Origin: an uncultured Cloacibacillus sp.
Lineage (GTDB): Bacteria; Synergistota; Synergistia; Synergistales; Synergistaceae
Assembly: GCA_934511335.1 (NCBI GenBank)
Contig: CAKSWL010000013.1
Location: forward strand, 1-16,726
Direction: 5' to 3'
DNA length: 16,726 nucleotides
A program made the translations under genes and the position numbers. Positions 7,595-15,531 of this stretch are shown piece after piece. Under the pieces are notes generated by a model. That model was not told the origin of the DNA. It saw nothing but the letters and a program-made list of their open reading frames with translations, and did no database searches. The stretch's first letter is position 1. Each line of letters starts with the position of its first letter.

Positions 7595-7608
7595 TAGCTC
7601 GTTGTCAA
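7580..7608 (-). promoter_or_regulatory. Promoter of the fapR-fab operon
   Basis: A perfect -35 TTGACA (7608-7603) is followed after 17 bases by TATCTT (7585-7580) as -10. A consensus-perfect TATAAT at 7590-7585 is only 12 bases from the -35, so it is less likely as the partner. The predicted start is near 7573. The site lies after the rpmF terminator, so the operon is probably transcribed on its own. Confidence 0.6.
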
Positions 7609-7695
7609 TAGGAAAAATTATAAATTGAGGCGCTTGGCGGGGGGATTTTTATGAAACTTTTCTATGTTTCACCGCGCGGACAGTGCCGCGCCGTC

Positions 7696-7723
7696 AAAAA
7701 TTGGGACGGCAGGATGCCGTCCC
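7696..7723 (-). terminator. Intrinsic terminator after rpmF
   Basis: A perfect 9-bp stem, GGGACGGCA with TGCCGTCCC (7703-7711 and 7715-7723), has a 3-base loop. On the minus strand it is followed by AATTTTT (7702-7696). It lies 65 bases past the rpmF stop and separates ackA-yceD-rpmF from the fapR operon. The remaining bases between fapR and rpmF (7609-7695, 7724-7787) show nothing I can support. Confidence 0.85.
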
Positions 7724-7787
7724 GTTCTTTAGCTGCCGAAACAGAAAACCGCCGGTCCGCCGCGCGAAGGCGCACGGCCGGGAGCTA

Positions 7788-7988
7788 TTACTCTGCCGTC
7801 TTTTCTTCGGCGATCTTGAGGACCTGGCGGCCCTTATAGTAGCCGCACGCCGGGCAGGCGCGATAGGTCTGGATCATCTCTCCGCAATGTTTGCAGGCTG
7901 TAAGGCTGGGGGCCTCGAGCGAGCCGAGCCACTGCGACTTGCGGTTGTGTGTACGGGCGTGGGATACCCTCCTCTTTGGCGTTGCCAT
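7788..7988 (-). CDS. rpmF: Large ribosomal subunit protein bL32
   Basis: Small basic protein of the 50S subunit. The 66 residues open with MATPKRRVSHARTHNRKS, the bL32 hallmark. A zinc ribbon uses C32 and C35 (CKHC) with C45 and C48 (CPAC), so this is the zinc-binding version. The start at 7988 has AAGGGGGGAAA upstream. Its usual partner yceD lies upstream on the same strand, but across an unusually long 238-base gap, and a terminator follows. The yceD-rpmF-fab order is widespread in bacteria and links ribosome and lipid genes. Confidence 0.97.
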   Translation of the reverse strand: MATPKRRVSHARTHNRKSQWLGSLEAPSLTACKHCGEMIQTYRACPACGYYKGRQVLKIAEEKTAE

Positions 7989-8106
7989 CTTCTATTTCCC
8001 CCCTTAAATAAAACTCCGGCCATATAAGCTATCTGGAACTGCCGATGGCTTAGACGGCGAAAATCAGATATTCGCAAAAAAACTAAACCAGACGCCGGCA
8101 CATTCA

Positions 8107-8186
8107 TTTCCGCGGAGCATGCGGAAAAACGGGCGAAGCGTCAGCGAGGCGGCAAACCGCCGTCATCCCCGCCGGGACATTTTTCC
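8107..8186. repeat. Structured REP-like intergenic element between yceD and rpmF
   Basis: The 7989-8226 gap holds nested inverted repeats. TTTCCGC (8107-8113) pairs with GCGGAAA (8121-8127). GGAAAAA (8123-8129) pairs with TTTTTCC (8180-8186), enclosing GGCG (8132-8135) with CGCC (8170-8173) and the hairpin GGCGG-CAAA-CCGCC (8148-8161). The first two structures share bases 8123-8127. No U-run follows on the minus strand, so it is not a clear terminator. It could be a REP/MITE-like repeat or an RNA processing site; copy number cannot be judged here. Confidence 0.4.
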
Positions 8187-8226
8187 AACTGGACAATTCT
8201 ATCACTAAATCCAATTTTTTGCAGTA

Positions 8227-8808
8227 CTATTTGCCGTTATCTTCCATAAAATTTTTCAAGACGTCAAAACGCGGGTCGCGGCTCTCCTTCCCGCAGCCGC
8301 AGGGCCCCTCGTTAAGATCCGCGCCGCACTGGGGGCAAAGCCCACGGCAGTCGTCGGAACATAGGACGGCGCCGGGGAGCGAGGTGATAAGGACCTCCCA
8401 AATCAGCTGTCCCAGGTCGATCTCATCTTCCCAGGAATCAAGGATGATCATCTCCTCTTCGCCGTCCGGCCCCTCTTCCGCCTCTTGCCGCCGCTCGTCG
8501 CGGCGCAGCGAGAAGATATCGCGCATCTCCCCCTCGACGCCGGCGCGGGCGGGCTCAAGGCAGCGCGCGCAAGGCACGCCGACCTCCGTCCGGAGGGCTA
8601 TTACCACGATCACGCGCCCCTCCGAACGGCAGGCCTCCACCCGCACCAGCGGGTCTGAGAGCAGTGTATATATCTGGTCCCAATAGCTCACCGGCCTGTC
8701 GGCGCGCACAGAAAAGCTCTCCTCGTATGGAGCGCCGTCCTTCGGGACGGCGGAGAGCGCCAAGCGCCTTCTCCAGCTTTGGGGAGCCTCCTCCAGATAG
8801 GGCGTCAT
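8227..8808 (-). CDS. yceD: YceD/DUF177 family protein
   Basis: DUF177 proteins are linked to 23S rRNA accumulation in Escherichia coli and in plants; the mechanism is not settled. The 193-residue protein has the family cysteines: C80-x2-C83 (CARC) in the middle and a C-terminal cluster C150, C154, C158, C161, C170, C172 (GLCPQCGADLN, then CGCG), likely metal-binding. An acidic linker spans about residues 104-132. The start at 8808 is 7 bases after the ackA stop, with only a weak AGAAAGAG site, so coupling to ackA is likely. Downstream rpmF is the expected partner. Confidence 0.92.
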   Translation of the reverse strand: MTPYLEEAPQSWRRRLALSAVPKDGAPYEESFSVRADRPVSYWDQIYTLLSDPLVRVEACRSEGRVIVVIALRTEVGVPCARCLEPARAGVEGEMRDIFSLRRDERRQEAEEGPDGEEEMIILDSWEDEIDLGQLIWEVLITSLPGAVLCSDDCRGLCPQCGADLNEGPCGCGKESRDPRFDVLKNFMEDNGK

Positions 8809-8815
8809 TCTCTTT

Positions 8816-10015
8816 CTACTTCGCTTCCTCCGCGCATTTCTTGGTATCGCGCGCGATGACCATCTCTTCGTCCGTCGGCACGACCATCACCGTGACCTTG
8901 GAATCGGGCGTGCTGAAGACGACCTCCTTGCCGCGGCAGTTGTTCTTCTCGGGATCGATCTTGATGCCCATGAACTCCATCCGCTCGCAGACCTCTTTGC
9001 GGAAGCCGATGCCGTTCTCGCCGATGCCGGCGGTGAAGACGACGACGTCCACCCCGCCCATCTCCGCCGCGTATGCGGCGATATACTTCTTGACGCCGGT
9101 GACGAGCATATCCTGCGCGAGCTGCGCGCGCGCGTTGCCGTTAGCCGCCGCCTCTTCGACGTCGCGGAGGTCGCTGGAAATCCCGGATACTCCGGCGAGT
9201 CCCGACCTCTTCTGCACCTCGTCGCTCACCTTCTGCGCGCTGCCGAGCCGCTCCATGAGGAACACCATCACGGAGGGGTCGAGGTTCCCGCTGCGGGTCC
9301 CCATGAGGATGCCTTCGGCGGTACCGTAACCGAGGCTCGTGTCAATCGACTCGCCGCCGTCGACGGCCGTGATCGAGCTGCCGTTGCCAAGGTGGCAGGT
9401 GATTATCTTCAGATCCTTGATATCTCTGCCGAGGATCTCCGCGGCGCGCCCCGCGACATAGCCGTGGCTCGTGCCGTGGAAGCCGTAGCGGCGCACGCCG
9501 TTCTCCTCATAATACTTATAATCCACGCCATATATATATGCCTTGGGCGGCATCGTCTGATGGAAGGCGGTGTCGAAGACGACGACGTTCGGCTTGCCGG
9601 GGAGCGCCTCCATGACGGCCTTGAGCCCCTGGAGGTTGGCGGGGTTGTGAAGCGGCGCAAGAGGAATGACCTCTTCGATGCTCTTGACGACCTCTGGCGT
9701 GACAAGCACCGATTTGGTGAACTTCTCGCCGCCGTGTACGATGCGGTGGCCCGTGGCGTAAAGCTCGTCAAGGTCCTTGAGCACTCCGAGCTCGGGATCG
9801 ACGAGGATGTCAAGGACATACTTGATGGCCGCCGAATGATTGGGGAACGGCGCCTCGCGCGTCACCGCCTCCAGGCCGGTCTTCGTGTGCTTGATACGCG
9901 AGCCTTCGATGCCGATGCGCTCGACGAGCCCCTTCGCAAGGACCTCTTCGCCATCCATTTCGATGAGCTGATACTTCAAAGACGAGCTGCCGCAATTGAG
10001 AACAAGAATTTTCAT
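8816..10015 (-). CDS. ackA: Acetate kinase
   Basis: Interconverts acetyl-phosphate plus ADP with acetate plus ATP in the cytosol; in fermenters it yields ATP. The 399 residues match the family, and key residues fall at the same numbers as in the Methanosarcina thermophila enzyme: N7, R91, H123, D148, H180, R241 and E384. LNCGSSSLKYQ near the N-terminus and FHGTSHGYV at 179-187 are typical. Unusually, GTRSGDxDP reads GTRSGNLDP (N244), and the preceding TPLEG reads GTAEG. No pta lies beside it in the window. GGGAGG lies 13 bases before the ATG, a long spacing. It leads the ackA-yceD-rpmF transcript. Confidence 0.97.
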   Translation of the reverse strand: MKILVLNCGSSSLKYQLIEMDGEEVLAKGLVERIGIEGSRIKHTKTGLEAVTREAPFPNHSAAIKYVLDILVDPELGVLKDLDELYATGHRIVHGGEKFTKSVLVTPEVVKSIEEVIPLAPLHNPANLQGLKAVMEALPGKPNVVVFDTAFHQTMPPKAYIYGVDYKYYEENGVRRYGFHGTSHGYVAGRAAEILGRDIKDLKIITCHLGNGSSITAVDGGESIDTSLGYGTAEGILMGTRSGNLDPSVMVFLMERLGSAQKVSDEVQKRSGLAGVSGISSDLRDVEEAAANGNARAQLAQDMLVTGVKKYIAAYAAEMGGVDVVVFTAGIGENGIGFRKEVCERMEFMGIKIDPEKNNCRGKEVVFSTPDSKVTVMVVPTDEEMVIARDTKKCAEEAK

Positions 10016-10096
10016 TAGAACCGGATTGCCTCCCTTAATCTGATTGTACCGCCGCTTTGTGGTATCCTAGTGCACAGTAAAGGACGGTGAACCTCT
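10016..10096. promoter_or_regulatory. Divergent ackA/tmcAL promoter region
   Basis: An 81-base region serves both strands. For tmcAL there is an extended -10, TGGTATCCT (10060-10068), with a weak -35, CTGATT, 17 bases upstream (10040-10045). For ackA the minus strand has TACAAT (10048-10043, 5 of 6 consensus), without a recognisable -35. The two elements overlap, so the promoters may interfere with each other. Confidence 0.4.
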
Positions 10097-11308
10097 ATGC
10101 TATACCCCGTAGCCGGGATCGTTGCCGAATATAACCCGCTCCACCGCGGACACCTGCATCACATAAAAAAAACCCGCGAGCTCTGCGCCGCCGAAGCCGT
10201 CATCGCCGTGCTCTCCTCAAACTTCGTCCAGCGCGGCGAGCCGGCCCTGCTCGATAAATGGACAAGGGCGGAAATGGCCCTCCGCTGCGGCATAGACCTC
10301 GTCGTCGAGCTGCCCGTGATATTCTCCGCGCACAACGCCGGAGTATTCGCGAACGCCGCCGTAGACATACTTGCCGCAGCCGGCGTCGTGACGCATCTTT
10401 CCTTTGGCGCGGAAAACCCTGACTGCCTTGCGGACAGTATTATTGATATCTTACTAGAAGAACCCGAACCTTTCAAGCTATCTTTGAAAAAATATTTAAC
10501 GGCGGGCTTTTCATACGTCGAGGCGCGCGCGCGCGCGGCGGAAGAGATGCTTCCCGGGAGCGCCGCGCTGCTTTCCGGAAGCAACAACACGCTCGCGCTC
10601 TCCTACATGATGAGGATAAAAAAGAAAAACTACTCCCTGCGCCCGGTGCCGGTCAAACGCCTCGGCTCGGCCTACAACTGCACGGAGCTCGAAGAGCTCC
10701 CCAGCGCCTCGGCGATACGCGCGGCGCTGCGAAAGGGGAAAAAAAGCGAGGCGCTCCTTCATATGCCGGCGGCGGCGGCGGAAATACTAGAGGGAGCCAT
10801 AGGCGCGAGGCGTGCCTGCGTCAGCCACGACGCCTTCTGGAAGCTGCTGCGGGCCGTGCTCCTGCGCACAAAAGCGGAAGAGCTGGCAAACTGCGCGGAA
10901 ATAGGCGAGGGCGTCGAATACAGGATGCGCGAGGCGGCCCGTGAAGCGAAAAGCTTTGAAGAATGGACCGACGCCTGCACCTCGAAACGCTACCCCGCCG
11001 CACGCCTCCGCCGCTCGGCGGTCCACGCCGTGCTGGGGCTGGACCATTGGACGAACCGCGCGGCCCAGCGCCTTGGCCCTCCATACCTCCGCGTACTCGG
11101 CATGAACGAAAAGGGGCGCGAACTGCTGCGCGAAATGAGAAAAAAGGCCGCGCTGCCCGCGGCAGCGACATACGGCAGGGCGGCGCGGCTGTCGCCATAC
11201 GCCGCAAAGGCCGCGCGTTACGAGGCGCTGGCCTGCGAGCTGTGGGAGGAGCTGATCCCCAACGGCGTCTACGGCGAAGAACACAAAAGACGCATAGTCA
11301 TTGTCTGA
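10097..11308 (+). CDS. tmcAL: tRNA-Met cytidine acetate ligase TmcAL
   Basis: Makes N4-acetylcytidine at the wobble base of elongator tRNA-Met using acetate and ATP; formerly YlbM/DUF795. The 403 residues carry the nucleotidyltransferase motif HRGH (H16, H19) in EYNPLHRGHL, then SSNFVQRGEPALLDKW (40-55), GIDLVVELP, GSNNTLALSY (161-170), the KRLGSAYN segment and SASAIR (203-208). The common MSGNF is LSSNF here. The start has AAAGGA about 12 bases upstream. It is divergent from acetate kinase, which uses or makes the same substrate, and is monocistronic, ending at a strong terminator. Confidence 0.93.
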   Translation: MLYPVAGIVAEYNPLHRGHLHHIKKTRELCAAEAVIAVLSSNFVQRGEPALLDKWTRAEMALRCGIDLVVELPVIFSAHNAGVFANAAVDILAAAGVVTHLSFGAENPDCLADSIIDILLEEPEPFKLSLKKYLTAGFSYVEARARAAEEMLPGSAALLSGSNNTLALSYMMRIKKKNYSLRPVPVKRLGSAYNCTELEELPSASAIRAALRKGKKSEALLHMPAAAAEILEGAIGARRACVSHDAFWKLLRAVLLRTKAEELANCAEIGEGVEYRMREAAREAKSFEEWTDACTSKRYPAARLRRSAVHAVLGLDHWTNRAAQRLGPPYLRVLGMNEKGRELLREMRKKAALPAAATYGRAARLSPYAAKAARYEALACELWEELIPNGVYGEEHKRRIVIV

Positions 11309-11342
11309 GGATAGATGGCTTTTGGGATAATAGTAAGATACT

Positions 11343-11388
11343 GAGCCTCGGCCGACGCCAGCGCGGCGTTTACCGAAGCTCTTTTTTT
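11343..11388 (+). terminator. Intrinsic terminator of tmcAL
   Basis: An interrupted stem is formed by GAGC/GCTC, TCGG/CCGA and ACGCC/GGCGT around the loop AGCGC, followed by seven T (11382-11388). The T-tract overlaps the res stop codon on the other strand. In the res direction the same hairpin has no good U-run, so it would serve that gene poorly. Confidence 0.85.
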
Positions 11389-14300
11389 ATTTCATTACCT
11401 TTTCCAGCAGTGTCTGATAGCTGTCTGCCACATCATAAACCACATTGCCGCCGCTAATCGCCTTAAAATGTTCTCTTGCGCAGTGAATTTTCAACTCCTC
11501 AATCAGGCGGAGCTGCATAGAGGACATCGATCCTTTCGTCTCGGCCACAAAATAGATATGCTTTATCTTCCCTTCATGGAAAGCGATTGCCCAGTCAGGA
11601 TTATAGCGCCCAACCGGCGTTGAAATGTAAAAACCATCCGGCAGTTTCACATACACAGCAACGTCGCTGCCGTTATCCAGCTCCTCCGCGAAAGTCCGCT
11701 CGTTTGCGGAATCATATATGAGGTGATCATACAGATGCTTTCGTGCCTTCATGGCGTTCTCACCCAGCCGCCCCTTGATAGTCGGCTCTGTGAAGATGCT
11801 GGCGTCATATTGTTCGTTCAGGACATTATATGTGATGTGCTGGATGATGACGGTTGCCTTTTCGTCGTTTATCAAAGCAGCCGCCTTGATGATAAACTCT
11901 TCCGGGTTATCTTTAAACTGATCGAAGACCGCTTTTTCAATACCGGTAACGATTTCGACGACAGTCTTTCTTGTCAGCCCTGTTACCTCGACCAGTTTGC
12001 CAATCAGGTCATATTTCACGCCGCTGCCTGCGTGAATGCCTCTGACCGCGTCGTATAGGGAGGATTGGGAGTTGGAAAAAGCCTCGCTGTTAAGCAGCGC
12101 CTCCTTAGACTTTATCTCTTCCATAGAGCCTGTTTCGACCTTAAAAAAAATCTTGGCTACGCGCAGATTCCGGTTGAGAGAATCAATTGACTTCCGCACC
12201 AGTTCGCCGGTATCAAAGTCAACGGCATAGACGGACTTGGGGCAGATGCGCTTCCAGAGCTCCTGGAATTCCGGTTTTGCCATTTTGTCTGGATCAACTT
12301 GCAGCTCAATATTTTTGTCGCGGGCATTCTCGGGCTGCATCGCGCGGCTGTCATAAATGGAATCAATAATTCTGATGACCGACTCAGCACAATTTACAAC
12401 TTCATCAGCAATCCTGATCTCGCCGTTCGCCTTGTCCGCGTAATATTTATCGGTCAGCACGCCCTTCTTATCAACATAGCCGTTGGCAACCATGTCAAAG
12501 TAAATAGCTTGAGCAGTCTCGCCGTCGACGATCTGTTCGTTGCCGTTCGCGTCAGTGATGACCCTGCCTTTGAAAAGCTCGGCCGTAACGGCTTTAGGAC
12601 GATCTGCAACAGCGTCGGCAAGCTCGGATTGCAAGCCCTTTGCAAAGCTGTCATAGCTTTCACTGGCAATGACGGTTAGTACGTTGACATTGTGAACGTC
12701 TCCGCCCAGAACATTCGCGTCCATACGCTCGCCGTCCTGATTGACGCACAGGCGAAGACCGCGCCCAACTTCCTGCCGTTTGCGGACGTCGCTGCCGCTC
12801 TGCTTGAGCGTGCATATTTGGAAGACATTCGGATTATCCCAACCCTCGCGCAGCGCGGAATGAGAGAAAATAAAGCGCACAGGAGACTTATTGGGGTCAC
12901 GATCAAGCAAAAGCTCCTTATTCTTCATAATCAGGTCGTATGCGTCAATATCGTCGGAGGTGCGCTGCGTTTTGTCGGAGAGCTTACTGTCGGTCATCTT
13001 GCCCTTTTTATCCATTGAGAAGTAACCGGCGTGTGTCGTGCCGGCGCTGAAGGATCGCAGATACTTGATGTATTCTTCGTCGCCGAAGACACACTGCAAA
13101 TGGCAGACAACGTCATTGTATTCCTCTTCAAACATATCGGCATAAACACCGTTATAGGGCTGTCCGGCGGTGTCATATTGCTTGTACCTGGCAACTTCGT
13201 CGATAAAGAACAGAGACAACACCTTAATGCCCTTATAAAAGAGCTGGCGTTCTCTCTCAATATGAGAGAGAATCGTTTCGCGGATCTGAATGCGGCGGAG
13301 CTGCTCCTCGCTGACCTTACCGATGACATCACCGGCATATATTTTTATGCCGTTCAAAAACTCAACGGAGTTGTCCCTTCCGTCAATGAATTTCACAACA
13401 TATCCGTCCTTATATTCCTCCATGCCATTTGAATTGTCATAGAGATTAAAACCAAGGCCGACGGTGGCAGTCTTCTTTCGGATGCCTTTTACTCCCTTAA
13501 AGTCAAATTGAATGGCAGCCGTAGGATCAGCTTTTGAGAGATTGACACTCTCAAGATAAACATAGCCATCGGCGGCGCTGTTGCCGGATTCCGTGATCCC
13601 TTTGACAGATATTTTTTTGACCAATCGTTTGTTATATGCCTCCATTGCATCTAACCGGTAAACCATATTATAGATACTGTCTAACTTATGGGTAGCCGAA
13701 TAACGCAGCGTAATCAATGGATTAAACTCTTTCAGGCGCTCCTTAGTATGCTTGCCCTCGACAGACTGCGGCTCATCGATAATCAATATAGGGTTTGTCT
13801 TGGCGATAATATCAATCGGACGCCGGGAGCGAAACTCATCCAGCTTCATGTAAATGCGCCGCGCATCTTTGCCCTTTGCATTAAACGCCTGAGAATTGAT
13901 AATCATAACGTTGATAGAGCTGTCGGAGGCAAAACGGTCGATCTCGGTGAGCTGCGCGGAGTTGTAGATAAAGAAGCGGATCTTCCTGCCGTATTCCTCG
14001 GCAAAGTGATCCCGCGTCATCTGAAAAGATTTATATACACCCTCGCGGATAGCGACGCTCGGCACAACGATGATGAATTTACTCCAACCGTAGTGCTTAT
14101 TCAGCTCGTACATGGTCTTGATGTAGGTATAGGTTTTCCCAACACCCGTCTCCATCTCTATGGTCAGATTATAGCGTCCTTCAAGCTTTGAGGACGGGGC
14201 TATCTGGTTTGCTCTCTGTATCTTGTTCAGATGTTCTAAAATCACGCGGTCGGATAGCTCCGGCACAATACCTTCATTGCGCCAGCCGGTAAAATCATCT

Positions 14301-14443
14301 TTTTCGGTCAAAGACTTCTGATAGTGACCGATGCCACTGTCCATCATATAAGTCGGCGTAAGATACGGCTGGCCGGCGAAAACATCCACTACAGCCTTTG
14401 CCGCGTCGGCTTGGAATTTCTGATGCTTAAATTGCAGCTTCAT
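11387..14443 (-). CDS. res: Type III restriction endonuclease, Res subunit
   Basis: ATP-dependent helicase-nuclease that with Mod cuts DNA when its sites are unmethylated and suitably oriented. The 1018-residue protein has SF2 motifs: Walker A METGVGKT (97-104), motif II DEPQ (223-226), motif III SATH (249-252), then SALREGWDNP (529-538) and QEVGRGLRL (557-565) in the second helicase lobe. A C-terminal PD-(D/E)XK nuclease is visible: E920, P949-D950 in YNPDWAI, and E968-K970 in VAETKGS. All core residues look intact. The ATG has AAGGAG 8 bases upstream and overlaps the preceding stop as ATGA. GC is lower than in the housekeeping genes. Confidence 0.95.
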   Translation of the reverse strand: MKLQFKHQKFQADAAKAVVDVFAGQPYLTPTYMMDSGIGHYQKSLTEKDDFTGWRNEGIVPELSDRVILEHLNKIQRANQIAPSSKLEGRYNLTIEMETGVGKTYTYIKTMYELNKHYGWSKFIIVVPSVAIREGVYKSFQMTRDHFAEEYGRKIRFFIYNSAQLTEIDRFASDSSINVMIINSQAFNAKGKDARRIYMKLDEFRSRRPIDIIAKTNPILIIDEPQSVEGKHTKERLKEFNPLITLRYSATHKLDSIYNMVYRLDAMEAYNKRLVKKISVKGITESGNSAADGYVYLESVNLSKADPTAAIQFDFKGVKGIRKKTATVGLGFNLYDNSNGMEEYKDGYVVKFIDGRDNSVEFLNGIKIYAGDVIGKVSEEQLRRIQIRETILSHIERERQLFYKGIKVLSLFFIDEVARYKQYDTAGQPYNGVYADMFEEEYNDVVCHLQCVFGDEEYIKYLRSFSAGTTHAGYFSMDKKGKMTDSKLSDKTQRTSDDIDAYDLIMKNKELLLDRDPNKSPVRFIFSHSALREGWDNPNVFQICTLKQSGSDVRKRQEVGRGLRLCVNQDGERMDANVLGGDVHNVNVLTVIASESYDSFAKGLQSELADAVADRPKAVTAELFKGRVITDANGNEQIVDGETAQAIYFDMVANGYVDKKGVLTDKYYADKANGEIRIADEVVNCAESVIRIIDSIYDSRAMQPENARDKNIELQVDPDKMAKPEFQELWKRICPKSVYAVDFDTGELVRKSIDSLNRNLRVAKIFFKVETGSMEEIKSKEALLNSEAFSNSQSSLYDAVRGIHAGSGVKYDLIGKLVEVTGLTRKTVVEIVTGIEKAVFDQFKDNPEEFIIKAAALINDEKATVIIQHITYNVLNEQYDASIFTEPTIKGRLGENAMKARKHLYDHLIYDSANERTFAEELDNGSDVAVYVKLPDGFYISTPVGRYNPDWAIAFHEGKIKHIYFVAETKGSMSSMQLRLIEELKIHCAREHFKAISGGNVVYDVADSYQTLLEKVMK

Positions 14444-15519
14444 GATTCCAGCTCCTTCTCTATTTCCTCTACCGTTGGCAAACTGCTTTTCAGCTCGTCA
14501 GGAAGCTCTCTCTTTATCTTTTCGCTCCAATCCGCAACACCGATAGGATTTTGGTATCCTTCAAGCGAATATTCCACGACGGTTTTATTTTTCTCCTTGA
14601 CCAGCAGCAAGCCGATGGCCGGCTTATCGTCAGGGCGGCGCAGGATCTTGTTCACAATATTCTGGTACATATTCAGCTGGCTGATGAATCCCGGATTAAA
14701 TTTGCATGCCTTAAGCTCTATTACCACATAGCAGCGCAAAACCAGATGATAGAACAAAAGATCTATATAAAAATCATCTCCGCCTACTTCCAGGTGAACC
14801 TGCCTTCCGACAAAAGCGAAGCCCTGCCCAAGCTCCAGTAGAAAATCTCTGATATGCTCCGTCAATCTTCTTTCAATCTCGACCTCCCGCCGCGGGATAT
14901 CCGTCCCTAAAAAATCAAACAAATATGGATCCTTAAAAATATGATTTGCCATGTCAGACTCGGCCGGCGGCAGAGAAATCTGAAAATCATTGACGCTTTT
15001 ACCCAATCTTTCCATAGAGCGGTTTTCAATTTGCAGCGACAAAACGGCGCTGCTCCATCCATATTCCATGCATTTCTGAGCATACAGCGTGCGCGTCTTG
15101 ATATCTTTTATTTTTTCCAAAAGAATGATATTGCTTCGCCACGGAATTTGTGCAACGACCTGTTGCACAAATTCATAATCCGTCCAGCTCTCGGCAAACT
15201 TGCGCATATATTTGATATTCCGGGCGGAAAAGCCTTTCATCTCCGGAAAACCGTCCTGTAAATCCTTTGAAATCCTATCTATAATTTTTGCGCCCCAGCC
15301 CTCTTCCGCCTGCTTTTCCATAATCAAACTGCCTATTTTCCAATAGAGGCAATTCATCTCGACATTCGCGTGCAGGATCACCGTGAGCCGCTTCCGCCTG
15401 ATCTCCCGTTTTAGGTTTTGGATAAAATCAGGAAACGAAACCGGCATTTCAAAAAGAGATGGAGCAATAGGCAAAATGACTTCTGGGACTTCCCTTCCCA
15501 TTCTTTTTCTCTCTTCCAT
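14440..15519 (-). CDS. DUF1016/YhcG-family PD-(D/E)XK nuclease
   Basis: Predicted nuclease with an N-terminal DUF1016 helical/winged-helix part (about 30-190) and a C-terminal PD-(D/E)XK domain. Key residues are D253 in DFYIDLLFYH, E268 and K270 in VVIELK, and Q281 in FISQLNMYQ. The 359-residue length is normal for YhcG-like proteins. These often accompany restriction-modification loci, but their exact role is not well established. Here it lies between mod and res: AAGGAGG is 7 bases before its ATG, 12 bases after the mod stop, and its stop overlaps the res start. It probably acts with, or is co-regulated with, the Type III system; this is inference. Confidence 0.88.
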   Translation of the reverse strand: MEERKRMGREVPEVILPIAPSLFEMPVSFPDFIQNLKREIRRKRLTVILHANVEMNCLYWKIGSLIMEKQAEEGWGAKIIDRISKDLQDGFPEMKGFSARNIKYMRKFAESWTDYEFVQQVVAQIPWRSNIILLEKIKDIKTRTLYAQKCMEYGWSSAVLSLQIENRSMERLGKSVNDFQISLPPAESDMANHIFKDPYLFDFLGTDIPRREVEIERRLTEHIRDFLLELGQGFAFVGRQVHLEVGGDDFYIDLLFYHLVLRCYVVIELKACKFNPGFISQLNMYQNIVNKILRRPDDKPAIGLLLVKEKNKTVVEYSLEGYQNPIGVADWSEKIKRELPDELKSSLPTVEEIEKELES

Positions 15520-15531
15520 CGCCCGCCCTCC

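Noticed and set aside
7683..8027. A plus-strand open frame opposite rpmF
   Set aside because: Antisense to rpmF and across its terminator, with no family motif.
8148..8161. GGCGG-CAAA-CCGCC as a terminator for yceD
   Set aside because: No U-run follows on either strand.
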